DNA from: Pirellulales bacterium
GTDB taxonomy: Bacteria > Planctomycetota > Planctomycetia > Pirellulales > PALSA-1355
Length of the DNA: 64,000 nucleotides
Direction of reading: 5' to 3'
NCBI GenBank assembly: GCA_022844125.1
Contig: JALHMI010000005.1
Coordinates: forward strand, 62,001 to 126,000
Shown: positions 34,726 through 43,544 of the stretch, in pieces
How the letters are laid out: each line of letters opens with the position of its first letter
Position numbering within the stretch: position 1 is the stretch's first letter
Translations under genes and position numbers: made by a program
The notes under the pieces: generated by a model
The model's input: the letters and a program-made list of their open reading frames with translations, nothing else
Databases searched by the model: none
Told to the model about the DNA's origin: nothing

Positions 34726-36726
34726 TCACTTCTCGTCGGCCACTTCCGCTTCGAGCACGGCAAGCACCGTGCCGGCATCGACTTGCCGGCCGCGCTCGAC
34801 GCCAATTGCCGCGACCTTGCCCGCTTGTGGCGCGGCAATCTCGTGCAGCAGCTTCATCGACTCGATCACCAGCAGCACCTGCCCTGCAGCAACCTGATCC
34901 CCCACGCTGGCGCGCACCTCGTGCACGGTTCCCGGAAGTGGGGCGATGAGTGAACCAGCAACGGCCGCGTCTTGGGACAGTGAAAATCGCGGTACTTCGG
35001 TGAAGACCGAACTGCCTAGGCTGCTGTCGACATAAACTGCGTCGGCAAGCTGCTGAGCCGCAAAAGACCGCTCAATACCGGCCACTTGCAGTCGTACGAG
35101 GTCCGCCGTTGCCAGTTGCAAGTGAACGCCATCGAGCGGCTGGCCGTCAACGCGAACCGCAATCCCTTTACGCGTGAACAGGTACTCGACCAGGTGTTCA
35201 CCGTGCTCACCGATGTAGCGGACGGTTTGCGGCTGCGATGGATTGTTGCGCCAGCCGCTCGGCGCGCTGCGAAGGACTGGTGCCTCTCGGCGGCGACGGG
35301 CTTGCCCGGCGATTGCCGCGACGGCAGCATGCACTCGTTCACTCGACGCATCGGTCAGTGGCGCACCGAGCGTCTGCGGATTGTGACGAACCAGAAAGTC
35401 GGTGTCGGTCGCCCCTTGTTGAAACTCCTCGGACTCGATTACCCGCACCAGCAGTTCGCGATTCGTGACGATGCCGTGCAATTTTGCTGCACGCAGAGCG
35501 CGAGCGAGTTTCGCGCTGGCTTCCGCCCGCGTGGGAGCATGGGCAATTATTTTAGCGAGCATGGAGTCGTAGTACGGTGAGACCTCGCCTGCGTCATCCA
35601 GCGCGGAATCGACGCGTAGCCCATTGCCGCTGGAGATCGCAAACTGGTTGAACTTTCCGGCAACGGGCCGATAGTCGTGGCGGGGATCTTCGGCACAGAG
35701 CCGGACTTCGATGGCATGGCCCCAGGGTTCCACGTCAAAGACTTCCGGCGGCAGAGGTTCACCAGATGCCACGAGGATTTGCAGCCGCACCAGGTCCAAC
35801 CCGGTGATGAACTCGGTCACGGGGTGCTCGACCTGCAATCGCGTGTTCACTTCCAGGAAGTAGAACTTCCGCTGCGGCGTAAGCAAAAACTCGAAGGTGC
35901 CCGCGTTCACGTAGTCGATGGCCTTCGCTCCGCGCACGGCCGCCGACGTCATTGCAGAGCGAAGTTCATCATCGAGCACGACCGACGGCGATTCCTCCAC
36001 GATCTTTTGATGCCGCCGCTGGATCGAGCACTCGCGCTCGAACAGGTGTACGACGTTGCCGTGGGAATCGCCGAATACCTGAACTTCAATATGCCGAGCG
36101 CCGGTGATGTACGGTTCGACAAACACGGTGCCGTCGCCGAATGCGGCCTGCGCCTCCTGCCGAGCGGTCTCGAGCTGAGTAGCAAAATCTCTGGCGCTGT
36201 GTGCGATGCGCATTCCGCGGCCGCCGCCCCCGGCCGAGGCTTTGATCAGCACCGGCCACCCTACCTTCTCGACCTCTCTCAGAACCTTGTCTGCCGACTG
36301 ACCGCTCACTTCGATCGTCGGCAGCAGCGGCACATCGGCCGCCTGCATCCGCCGCTTGGCTTCAATCTTCGAACCCATCGCCGCAATTACATTCGAAGGT
36401 GGGCCTATGAACGTGACGCCAGCCTGCTCGCAAAGTGCCGCAAACTCGGCATTCTCCGCCAAGAAACCATAGCCGGGGTGAATCGCATCCGCGCTAGTGC
36501 GTTTGGCCGCCTCGACAATAGCGTCGCCACGCAAGTACGACTCGGCCGGCCGCAACCCGCCGAGCGGCACGACTTCGTCCGCCTCGAGCACGAACGGCGC
36601 GTCGCGATCGGCATCCGAACAGACGGCCACCGTCGCGATTCCCATCTCTCGGCAGGTGCGAATGATTCGCCGGGCGATCTCGCCCCGGTTGGCAATCAGA
36701 ATCTTCTTGATAGTGGATGCGCTCAT
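34726..36726 (-). CDS. Acyl-CoA carboxylase alpha subunit (biotin carboxylase/BCCP)
   Basis: The 666-residue subunit carries a biotin carboxylase domain (1-~450) and a C-terminal biotinyl domain. Visible are IKKILIANRGEIARRIIRTC, the ATP-grasp loop SAGGGGRGMRI, the CSIQRRHQKIVEE segment, VNTRLQVEHPVTE, and the biotin-attachment region VIESMKLLHE with K625 as the likely biotinylated lysine. The usual EAMKM is ESMKL here. It would carboxylate biotin with bicarbonate and ATP, passing CO2 to the beta subunit encoded next to it (9-bp gap). Substrates of this family include methylcrotonyl-, geranyl-, propionyl- and acetyl-CoA; the AtuA context favours a branched or unsaturated acyl-CoA. Confidence 0.93.
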   Translation of the reverse strand: MSASTIKKILIANRGEIARRIIRTCREMGIATVAVCSDADRDAPFVLEADEVVPLGGLRPAESYLRGDAIVEAAKRTSADAIHPGYGFLAENAEFAALCEQAGVTFIGPPSNVIAAMGSKIEAKRRMQAADVPLLPTIEVSGQSADKVLREVEKVGWPVLIKASAGGGGRGMRIAHSARDFATQLETARQEAQAAFGDGTVFVEPYITGARHIEVQVFGDSHGNVVHLFERECSIQRRHQKIVEESPSVVLDDELRSAMTSAAVRGAKAIDYVNAGTFEFLLTPQRKFYFLEVNTRLQVEHPVTEFITGLDLVRLQILVASGEPLPPEVFDVEPWGHAIEVRLCAEDPRHDYRPVAGKFNQFAISSGNGLRVDSALDDAGEVSPYYDSMLAKIIAHAPTRAEASAKLARALRAAKLHGIVTNRELLVRVIESEEFQQGATDTDFLVRHNPQTLGAPLTDASSERVHAAVAAIAGQARRRREAPVLRSAPSGWRNNPSQPQTVRYIGEHGEHLVEYLFTRKGIAVRVDGQPLDGVHLQLATADLVRLQVAGIERSFAAQQLADAVYVDSSLGSSVFTEVPRFSLSQDAAVAGSLIAPLPGTVHEVRASVGDQVAAGQVLLVIESMKLLHEIAAPQAGKVAAIGVERGRQVDAGTVLAVLEAEVADEK

Positions 36727-36735
36727 GCAATTTCT

Positions 36736-38340
36736 TTACATCCTGAACACGCCATACTTTGCCGCCCCACGCACTTCAGCGCTCATCGCCGCCGAGACCG
36801 CCATCCCCAGCACCGTGCGAGAATCGCGCGGGTCGATGATTCCGTCGTCATACACCTGGCCGCTCGTGAACGTCGCCAGAGATTCACTTTCGATCTGATC
36901 TTCCACCGCTTTACGCAGAAATTCGTCCTGTTTCTCCTCGAACGGCTTGCCTGCCGCCTGAGCGGCCGCGCGACGCACGATCGACATCACGCCCGCGAGC
37001 TGCGCCGGCCCCATCACGGCCGTCTTGCTGTTCGGCCAGAGGAACACGAACCGCGGCTTGTAGGCATAGCCGCACATCCCGTAATTGCCGGCCCCATACG
37101 ATCCGCCGATCTGCAGCGTCAGATGCGGCACCGTGCTGTTTGAGACGGCGTTGATCATGTGCGCGCCGTGCTTGATGATCCCGCCTTGCTCATACTGTTT
37201 ACCGACCATGTAGCCGGTCACGTTCTGAATGAACACCAGCGGCACGTTGTGCCGATTCGCAAGCTGAATGAACTGCGCCGCCTTCTGCGACTCGGCCGAG
37301 AACAGCACCCCCTGCTGATTCGCCAGGATCCCGATCTCGTAACCATACAGCGAAGCCCAGCCGGTGATCAGGTTTGGTCCGTACGCGGGCTTGAACTCGT
37401 GGAACCGCGAACCGTCGACAATCCGGGCGATGATCTCCCGCATGTCGACCGGCACCTTCAGATCCGCCGGAGCGAGACCCAATAAGTCATCTTCGCTGTA
37501 GCGCGGCTCTTCTACCACCGCAGCTGCCTGCGGACCGAGCTTCTTCCAGTTCAGGTTCGCCACGATCTCGCGGCCAATTCGCAAGGCGTCGAGCTCATCA
37601 ACAGCCAGGTAGTCCGAAAGCCCCGAGATGCGCGAATGCATTTCCGCGCCGCCGAGTTCTTCGTCGTCGGAGTCCTCACCAGTGGCCATCTTCACCAACG
37701 GTGGTCCGCCCAGAAAGACTTTCGCCTTATCCTTGACGAACACGGTGTAGTCGCACATGGCGGGCGTATAAGCGCCGCCTGCCGTGGAGTTGCCGAAGAC
37801 GAGCGAGATCGTGGGAATGCCCGCGGCAGAAAGCTCGGTCAAATGTCGAAACGATGCCCCGCCGGGCAGAAAGATCTCGGACTGCCGCGGCAGATCGGCC
37901 CCGCCTGACTCGGTGAGCGTGATGTAGGGCAACCGGTTCCGCATGCAGATGTCGAAGCCGCGCATCGACTTCTTCATCGTGTAGGGATTCACGGCCCCGC
38001 CGCGCACCGTGGGGTCGTTCCCCATGATGTAGCATTCGACGCCCGAGACGACGCCGATGCCGCAGACGACCGAAGCGCCGACTTCATAATCCGTGCCGGT
38101 TCCGGCAAATGGCGCCAGCTCCAAAAACGGCGAGTCCTGGTCGACGAGCATTTCGACTCGTTCGCGAATCAGCAACTTTCCGCGCTGATGATGCCGGGCG
38201 ACGGACTTTTCGCCGCCGCCAGCACGCGCCGCCGCCAGCAGTTCGTCGAGCTTCGCGATCTGCGCAAGCACCGACTCGCGGTTCGTCCGGTAGTGATTCG
38301 ACTGCGGATCGAGCCGCGAGGGTAGAACTTGTCGCTGCAC
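36736..38340 (-). CDS. Acyl-CoA carboxylase beta subunit (carboxyltransferase)
   Basis: The 534-residue subunit has the two crotonase-like carboxyltransferase halves. N-terminal motifs are HHQRGKLLIRERVEMLVD, TLTESGGADLPRQ, and FGNSTAGGAYTPAMCDYTVF; KVFLGGPPLVKMATGE follows. The C-terminal half has RGYGYEIGILANQQG-like (here YGYEIGILANQQG), NVTGYMVGKQYEQGGIIKHGA and GGSYGAGNYGMCGYAY. The initiation codon is GTG 38340, with AGGAG ten bases upstream; the first ATG is too far in. It works with the alpha subunit to carboxylate an acyl-CoA. The STAGGAY-type active site is close to the methylcrotonyl/geranyl-CoA branch as well as the actinobacterial AccD2 branch, so substrate stays open. Confidence 0.92.
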   Translation of the reverse strand: MQRQVLPSRLDPQSNHYRTNRESVLAQIAKLDELLAAARAGGGEKSVARHHQRGKLLIRERVEMLVDQDSPFLELAPFAGTGTDYEVGASVVCGIGVVSGVECYIMGNDPTVRGGAVNPYTMKKSMRGFDICMRNRLPYITLTESGGADLPRQSEIFLPGGASFRHLTELSAAGIPTISLVFGNSTAGGAYTPAMCDYTVFVKDKAKVFLGGPPLVKMATGEDSDDEELGGAEMHSRISGLSDYLAVDELDALRIGREIVANLNWKKLGPQAAAVVEEPRYSEDDLLGLAPADLKVPVDMREIIARIVDGSRFHEFKPAYGPNLITGWASLYGYEIGILANQQGVLFSAESQKAAQFIQLANRHNVPLVFIQNVTGYMVGKQYEQGGIIKHGAHMINAVSNSTVPHLTLQIGGSYGAGNYGMCGYAYKPRFVFLWPNSKTAVMGPAQLAGVMSIVRRAAAQAAGKPFEEKQDEFLRKAVEDQIESESLATFTSGQVYDDGIIDPRDSRTVLGMAVSAAMSAEVRGAAKYGVFRM

Positions 38341-38388
38341 CGCCAGGCATCTCCTGCTGGATCGTTCACGGAACCAGAGCTTTACATG

Positions 38389-38427
38389 ACACCGGTGAGC
38401 CGCGTCTCGCCCACCCGTGCCACCCAG
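38389..38427. repeat. Dispersed hairpin-like repeat, copy A
   Basis: A 39-base sequence starting ACACCGGTGAGCCGCG in the gap between the dehydrogenase and carboxylase-beta genes aligns over its full length with the element at 44173-44211 (about 30 of 39 identical by eye) and partly with 46561-46597. It is the weakest of the three copies. Confidence 0.55.
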
Positions 38428-38448
38428 TTTTAAGACTTCGCAGCAAGA

Positions 38449-39651
38449 CTATGACTTGGGCGGGGCGATGCCTTCGTACTTGGCAATGATTCCCATCATC
38501 ACCTCGTCCGCGCCGGCGCCGATCGACCACAGCCGCGAATCGCGGAAGTAGCGGGCCATCGGATACTCTTCCATATAGCCCATGCCGCCGTGGAATTGCA
38601 GGCACGTGTCGGCAACTTCGCGAGTGAGCCGGCCAGCCTTCAGTTTGCACATCGAAGCTTCGCGCGTGTAATCCTCGCCGCGGTCCATCATTCGTCCGCA
38701 GTGGTAACACAATTGCTTGAGCATTTCGACTTCGGTGATCAGTTCGGTGAGCTTGAAGTAGATCCACTGGTTTTCAATCAGCGGCTTGCCGAACGTCTTA
38801 CGGCCCCGGCAATACTCGATCGTCATCTTGATGATCTTTTCCATGCCGGCCGCAGCGCCGCAGGAGCTGACCAGCCGCTCGTTCTGGAACTGCTCCATCT
38901 GATAGATGAAGCCCAGCCCCTCTTCGCCGATGCAGTTCGCCACCGGCACGCGGCAATTGTCGAACACGAGCTCGGCCGTGTCGCTGGCATAGTTGCCCAT
39001 CTTCTTGAGCGTTTTGCTCACGGAGAAGCCCGGCGTATCGGTGGGCACGACGATTAGCGACATTCCCTTATAAGTCGTGCCCGGCGTGGTGCGGGCCAGC
39101 AGGCAGATCCAATCCGCCTGGGCGCCGTTGGTGATATAGAGCTTTGAGCCGTTGATCACATAGTGATCGCCGTTCCGCTCAGCCTTGGTGCGGATGCTGG
39201 CCACGTCGCTACCGGCTTCCGGTTCGGTCACGGCCACCGAGCAGACCGCGTCGCCGCGGATCGCCGGTTCCAGATACTTCTTCTTGAGCTCGTGCGAGCC
39301 GTGCTTCGCCAGGGCCGGCGTGGCCATGTCCGTCTGCACGCCGAAGGCCATCGGAATCGCCCCGCAATCGATCCGGGCAAACTCCTCGGACAGGGCCAGG
39401 TTATACCAGTAGTCGCCCCCCATCCCGCCGTACTCCTCGGGATACGAGAGCCCCAGCAGGCCCAGGTCGCCGGCCTTCTTGAACAGGTCGTGAGCCGGAA
39501 AGATGCGAGCCTCTTCCCACTCGTCGACGTGCGGGTTGATTTCCTGATCGACGAACTGCCGCACCGACTCCCGAAAAAGTTGATGGGCCTTGGTAAAACC
39601 GGTGCCGGGAATGGCAATGTCGGAACCGGAATCGCGAACCGCCGTGGTCAT
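38449..39651 (-). CDS. Acyl-CoA dehydrogenase
   Basis: The 400-residue flavoenzyme starts at ATG 39651 (MTTAVRDSGSD), preceded by a GGGGGAG sequence. Motifs follow the family: ARIDCGAIPMAFG, AVTEPEAGSDVASIRTKAE (FAD-binding signature), YITNGAQADW, RVPVANCIGEEGLGF, the helical QNERLVSSCGAAAGM, and the C-terminal QFHGGMGYMEEYPMARYFRD, which precedes the usual nucleotide loop. The catalytic Glu is likely in the YMEEYP segment, as in isovaleryl-CoA-type members. It probably introduces the double bond that the carboxylase then uses. It is the first gene of the minus-strand operon, 108 bp upstream of the carboxylase beta gene. Confidence 0.93.
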   Translation of the reverse strand: MTTAVRDSGSDIAIPGTGFTKAHQLFRESVRQFVDQEINPHVDEWEEARIFPAHDLFKKAGDLGLLGLSYPEEYGGMGGDYWYNLALSEEFARIDCGAIPMAFGVQTDMATPALAKHGSHELKKKYLEPAIRGDAVCSVAVTEPEAGSDVASIRTKAERNGDHYVINGSKLYITNGAQADWICLLARTTPGTTYKGMSLIVVPTDTPGFSVSKTLKKMGNYASDTAELVFDNCRVPVANCIGEEGLGFIYQMEQFQNERLVSSCGAAAGMEKIIKMTIEYCRGRKTFGKPLIENQWIYFKLTELITEVEMLKQLCYHCGRMMDRGEDYTREASMCKLKAGRLTREVADTCLQFHGGMGYMEEYPMARYFRDSRLWSIGAGADEVMMGIIAKYEGIAPPKS

Positions 39652-39804
39652 AACCTGACTCCCCCTGGATAGCGCCGGCCAGCCGAACGGCAGGCCGAGA
39701 TGGACTAGCAGAATTCTATCTGAGTGCGCGGCCGCGTACCAGACAACGGAAAACGCCGTTGCCAGTTCGATTTCCACCCTCTCCTGTCTATTGGCGGTAC
39801 GCCG

Positions 39805-40500
39805 TCAGCCGGCCCAGCCGCGCCGACGCCGGGTCCAGCCCACGAGTCCCAGCAGCCCGAGCACCGCAATCGTCGCGGCCGACGGCTCCGGCACAGGTAC
39901 GGGCGACTGGCGAATCGTAAACTCCGTGATCCCATCGGGCACGTCGACGGCGAACTTGAAGTAACCCGCAAACGTCAGCCAAGGCATCACACCGCCACTG
40001 GCATAGATGTCGTCTTCCGTCGCCAGCACGCTCGGAAAGAAGCCCGGCCCCGGGTTGAAGTCAAGCGGCGAATCGTAATCCGGGGCGTCGAAGTCGAGGC
40101 CATCGCCCGGATCAGATTTCACGAAGCCCGTGCCGTGGCCGAAGCCAAGTTCGATGTGGTAAGCGCCCCAGTCCACCCCCGTGTTATTGAAAACGCCTTC
40201 ACGGAACTGGTACTCCGTTACGCCCATCGTGTCTGAAACCGTGAACACCAGGTCGACCGGGCCGATGCCGACGTAATTTTTTTGCGTGATGAACACGTCG
40301 TTGGGGGATGGGCCGGCCACGTTGTCGTTGTTCGGCGCGCTGGGCGGAAGAATCGTAGTGGCAGCAACCGAGGCGATGCCCGAATGCCAGGCGAAGCCGG
40401 TCAGCTCGCCGGCGCGGGCGGCTGTCGCTAGAAGATTGAGCGAAAGTGCAGAAAAGACCACCAGGGTGCGGAAAGAAGCGGAACGATTGAAGCGAGGCAT
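39805..40500 (-). CDS. PEP-CTERM sorted exported protein
   Basis: From ATG 40500 (GGGGGTG upstream) the 231-residue protein has a signal peptide (RTLVVFSALSLNLLATAARA) and ends with a PEP-CTERM tail: VPVPEPSAATIAVLGLLGLV, then WTRRRRG, i.e. a PEP motif, hydrophobic helix and basic end. Such tails are processed by exosortase and link to extracellular polysaccharide. The mature part has no recognised enzyme motif; it is rich in Asp, Gly and Phe (FGHGTGFVKSDPGDGLDFD, FFPSVLATEDDIYASGG) and may be a beta-rich domain. Neighbours do not suggest a specific partner. It sits downstream of the fatty-acid-type operon's first gene but on the same strand, 153 bp upstream of it. Confidence 0.83.
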   Translation of the reverse strand: MPRFNRSASFRTLVVFSALSLNLLATAARAGELTGFAWHSGIASVAATTILPPSAPNNDNVAGPSPNDVFITQKNYVGIGPVDLVFTVSDTMGVTEYQFREGVFNNTGVDWGAYHIELGFGHGTGFVKSDPGDGLDFDAPDYDSPLDFNPGPGFFPSVLATEDDIYASGGVMPWLTFAGYFKFAVDVPDGITEFTIRQSPVPVPEPSAATIAVLGLLGLVGWTRRRRGWAG

Positions 40501-40817
40501 TAGCGTCACCCCCAAGAATTGGAAGACACCGAAAAGCAGCCTGCGCCATCGCGAGCTCTCACATGAAAGCTCGACGCAGGTGAAGTGCCCGTTCCCCAAC
40601 CGTTCCGGGCATCAGTATGCGAGGGCGCTGGCCGGCAAGCAAGATTGCTTGGCGAGCGAATTCTGTCGGTCGCGAGTTTCTCGATGGCGACTCGCTCGCC
40701 CTTTGCCGCCGGCCGTGGCTTCTCAGGCGAGATGGTTTGGCTTAATATCTCAACTTCGCAGAGGTTCTTAGTGTCGAAAACTATTCGGCGTGATCCATCG
40801 CACACAGGAATACTGAC
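40501..40817. other. Divergent intergenic stretch
   Basis: This 317-bp spacer separates the PEP-CTERM gene (minus) from the hydratase gene (plus). It must hold both promoters. I see no gene. AGGAATACTGAC before the GTG at 40818 provides the hydratase ribosome-binding site. Confidence 0.5.
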
Positions 40818-41609
40818 GTGAGCACCCCTCCCCTGATCGAAGTCGCCATCGACCCGCGCGGCATCGCGACCGTGACGCTCAATTCGCCGCAGACCCGCAA
40901 CGCGATGTCGAACGACCTGATGCGCGAGCTGCGGAAAGCAGCGAGCGAGCTGGCAGCCGATCGCAGCGTGCGAGCGATTGTGCTCACCGGTGCGGGCGAC
41001 GTCTTCAGTGCCGGTGGCGATCTGAAGGGGATGCAGCGGCAGGCGACGAACACACGCAAAGGCCGGATTGCCGACGCCACCGAGTTCGCCACCACGCTCA
41101 AGGAGCTCGACGAGCTGCCCAAGCCGCTCATCGGCCGGATCAACGGCTCGGCCTTCGGCGGCGGCATCGGGCTGATTTCGATCTGCGACATCGCGATCGG
41201 CCTGGCGAGCGCCACGTTCCGCCTCAGCGAGGTTACGCTTGGCCTGATCCCGGCCACGATCTCGCCGTATGTCGTGGCGAAGATCGGGGTGCCGAACGCC
41301 CGGCGAACGTTCCTCACCGCTCGCAAGCTCGATGGCCAGGCGGCCGTGCGGATGGGCTTGCTCGAAGAAGCGGTCGATTCGATCGAAGCCTTGGATGCGG
41401 CGATCGAACGCGAGGTGAAGGACCTGCTGGCTTGCGCGCCGGGCGCGGTGGCGAACGCCAAAGTGCTGATTCGTTATGTCAGCACACATGGCATTGACGA
41501 GAACCTGCCGTACACCGCCAATGTCCTGGCCGACGCCTGGGAATCGGCCGAGCTTCGCGAAGGGATCGACGCCTTCATGAACAAGCGGAAGCCGAACTGG
41601 CAGGCGTGA
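40818..41609 (+). CDS. Enoyl-CoA hydratase
   Basis: The 263-residue crotonase starts at GTG 40818 with AGGA eight bases upstream. Motifs are LNSPQTRNAMSNDLM, TGAGDVFSAGGDLKGM (first oxyanion-hole strand) and INGSAFGGGIGLISICDIAI (second oxyanion Gly). SEVTLGLIPATISPYV carries the Glu of SEVTLG in the position of a catalytic glutamate. This matches the hydratase/3-methylglutaconyl-type clade (LiuC/AtuE relatives). It is close to the acyl-CoA dehydrogenase-carboxylase operon but on the other strand, separated from it by the PEP-CTERM gene. It would hydrate the carboxylated enoyl-CoA. The lyase for the next step is not seen. Confidence 0.9.
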   Translation: MSTPPLIEVAIDPRGIATVTLNSPQTRNAMSNDLMRELRKAASELAADRSVRAIVLTGAGDVFSAGGDLKGMQRQATNTRKGRIADATEFATTLKELDELPKPLIGRINGSAFGGGIGLISICDIAIGLASATFRLSEVTLGLIPATISPYVVAKIGVPNARRTFLTARKLDGQAAVRMGLLEEAVDSIEALDAAIEREVKDLLACAPGAVANAKVLIRYVSTHGIDENLPYTANVLADAWESAELREGIDAFMNKRKPNWQA

Positions 41610-42188
41610 CCGTCAGGTCGCAGGCGACAGACTGCCGTCTTCAGGATGGCTGATTCGAATTTTCAAAGAGCTTGCCCGGAGAATGAGGTTTTCAGAGCAC
41701 ATCACTCTGAGAAACTTCCCCTGGCTTTTTCCTGCGCTTCCATTTTTCGAGTGTGTGGATTTGAAAACGCGCGCAAATGATGTTTCGGCGCCACACACAC
41801 ACACCTCTGGCGACCTTGCGGGCTTCGCAGGTTCTCCAGTCTCACGGTGGCCGTGGTGTTGGTCGCGTTCATGGCTCGCCCTGTACACATTCATCTGAAC
41901 GTACCATATCCGAACTCCTGGCCTGATTTCTAGGAGTGGTGGACACCTGGGCGGTGTGCGCGGTGCGCACGCCTGCGCGGTGTCTCGCAACGAGTTGCGC
42001 AGGCAGCGTGCCACACGCGCGGTCAAGAGCCATTCGAGATGCGAATTTTTCAGGCGTTCTGGGCCCCAGCGGGCCCAGTGGTTTTGATAACTCAAGCCGC
42101 GACCCGTTGTGACTCCGATCGCCTGCGCACGGGTGTTACGCCACTCGACAAGAGCACTCAATCAGAGACTGTGCAGTTATGCCGAGAA
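41610..42188. other. Long intergenic stretch with hairpins, no gene seen
   Basis: This 579-bp region carries no convincing gene. It contains a CA dinucleotide run at about 41792-41804, the palindromic CGCAAC/GTTGCG near 41987-42000, and an 8-bp stem CTGGGCCC/GGGCCCAG at 42059-42078. Its left part, on the minus strand, has a short open frame antisense to nothing known. Possible uses are a terminator region, a small RNA or repeat relics. Confidence 0.45.
42059..42078. repeat. Perfect 8-bp inverted repeat
   Basis: CTGGGCCC (42059-42066), a 4-base loop, and GGGCCCAG (42071-42078) form a GC-rich hairpin. In the plus direction it is followed by a short T-rich stretch (GGTTTTGAT), so it might be a weak terminator, but it is 450 bp from the hydratase stop. 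Confidence 0.5.
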
Positions 42189-43544
42189 TTAATCGCTCAA
42201 CTCGGCACGCGGCCCACTCGCTCGGCGTTTGCGGACTAGAAGTGCAGCGCCGACCGTGGCGAATGCCGCCAGAATCAAAGCGGATGGCTCCGGCACGGGC
42301 TGGAGCTGCGTTGTTGCGACGTGAGCGCCAAGCAGTTGCCCGTTGATCAGGCCATCTTCGTTGTCAAAGCGGAAGTGAATACCGCCATAGAGACGGCTGT
42401 CCGCGGCTTCCGCAGCCGCTTGCGAGAAACTGGTAAATTCACGAACGATCAGTGGGTTGTTGTCCTGTGAAGTCGCGAAGCTGACTTCGTCGCCGAAGAG
42501 ACCGGCCAGGATCTCGCTTGCCGCGCCACTGAACGTGCTGTGACCGCTGGTGTAGCTGGAAAAGGGGGGCGTCGTAATGAGCGGCGTCCACGCAGGATCA
42601 GGATTGACACCGTCCTCGCGAATGGCGGTAATGGGTCGCCAGAAGTCGTAGAAGTACTTGTTGTCCCACGACACGATCGCCGCATCGGCCAGGCCAAGAT
42701 TGAGTAAGGCAAACGTCCGCGCGCTGTCGACCAGCGACAATCCTTGGTCTAAAACCACTTGCCGGGCAATGAGATTCCAGTGCCCCGGCGGAGTCGCGGT
42801 ACCCCCACCATCCGCCCAAAACAGCGCGATCTCGGTTTGGTCTGCCGTGCGATTGCCCAGGGCCTGGGCGTTGGTGTCTCCCAACAAGCGCACTTCATCA
42901 AGTGCGGCGGCATACTCCGGGCTGTCAAGCGACGGCGGACCGACGGGGTCGCGAAACTGCGAGCCGCTGGACATGGTCCAAGGTGTCACATGCGGCCAGT
43001 TGGGTAGTAAAGCCGGCGCGTTGGCTGGCGGAGTTGGTCGCCACTCGCCAGGATTCGTTCCCGGCGTGTAAGGAGTGAGCAGCGCGCTATTGTCGCCCGC
43101 CCGGAGATTCAGAATCCCGGCCGCGGCGGTTGACCCGAGGGCGATGCCCGCGTCGCGGCTGGGGCCTGCGGGGAGTGCCGCCAGTCTGGAGCTTAACGCC
43201 GTATCGAAGTTCGCTTGCTGGCTGGGAAAGAGCGAGACCAGCACATCATAAGATGCCTGAGCCACGGCCGCTTCACCGGATGCGCCGGACATCGCGGCGT
43301 ACGACTGGTGATACGGCGAGTAGCCATTCGAAAGCGAATTGACGGCGTCAAACGCAGCCGTGTGCATCATGGCCATTCCGCGCGAGGCGACAGGCGGCGG
43401 CGTGCTGGAGGTGCGAATCGCCTGCAAGAGAACACTGTTCCAGTAAGTGACCTCGTCGGCCTGTGACTTGTTCGCATGCGAACACAATCCGCCGACCAAC
43501 AAGAGCAACAGTAGGTTCTGACTGATTTCGCGCGGTAGTCGCAT
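42189..43544 (-). CDS. PEP-CTERM vanadium-dependent haloperoxidase-type phosphatase
   Basis: The 451-residue exported protein (signal peptide 8-30, ATG 43544, GGAG nine bases upstream) has the PAP2/vanadium-haloperoxidase signature in order: K296 and R303 in NKYFYDFWRP, S333-G334-H335 in SYTSGHSTFSG, and R384/H390 in RLYGGIHF. These residues bind phosphate or vanadate and, in haloperoxidases, oxidise halides with peroxide; the same site in PAP2 enzymes is a phosphatase. The C-terminus (417-441, PVPEPSALILAAFATVG and a basic end) is a PEP-CTERM sorting tag, so it is probably kept at the cell surface. A surface haloperoxidase is plausible but activity is not proven. Confidence 0.88.
   Translation of the reverse strand: MRLPREISQNLLLLLLVGGLCSHANKSQADEVTYWNSVLLQAIRTSSTPPPVASRGMAMMHTAAFDAVNSLSNGYSPYHQSYAAMSGASGEAAVAQASYDVLVSLFPSQQANFDTALSSRLAALPAGPSRDAGIALGSTAAAGILNLRAGDNSALLTPYTPGTNPGEWRPTPPANAPALLPNWPHVTPWTMSSGSQFRDPVGPPSLDSPEYAAALDEVRLLGDTNAQALGNRTADQTEIALFWADGGGTATPPGHWNLIARQVVLDQGLSLVDSARTFALLNLGLADAAIVSWDNKYFYDFWRPITAIREDGVNPDPAWTPLITTPPFSSYTSGHSTFSGAASEILAGLFGDEVSFATSQDNNPLIVREFTSFSQAAAEAADSRLYGGIHFRFDNEDGLINGQLLGAHVATTQLQPVPEPSALILAAFATVGAALLVRKRRASGPRAELSD

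Noticed and set aside
35677-37143. Plus-strand open frame opposite the carboxylase subunits
   Set aside because: Spans two minus-strand genes and their intergenic gap; composition is that of reversed coding DNA.
41788-41810. Possible CRISPR or tandem array around the CA run
   Set aside because: Only a short dinucleotide run; no repeated units with spacers anywhere in the window.
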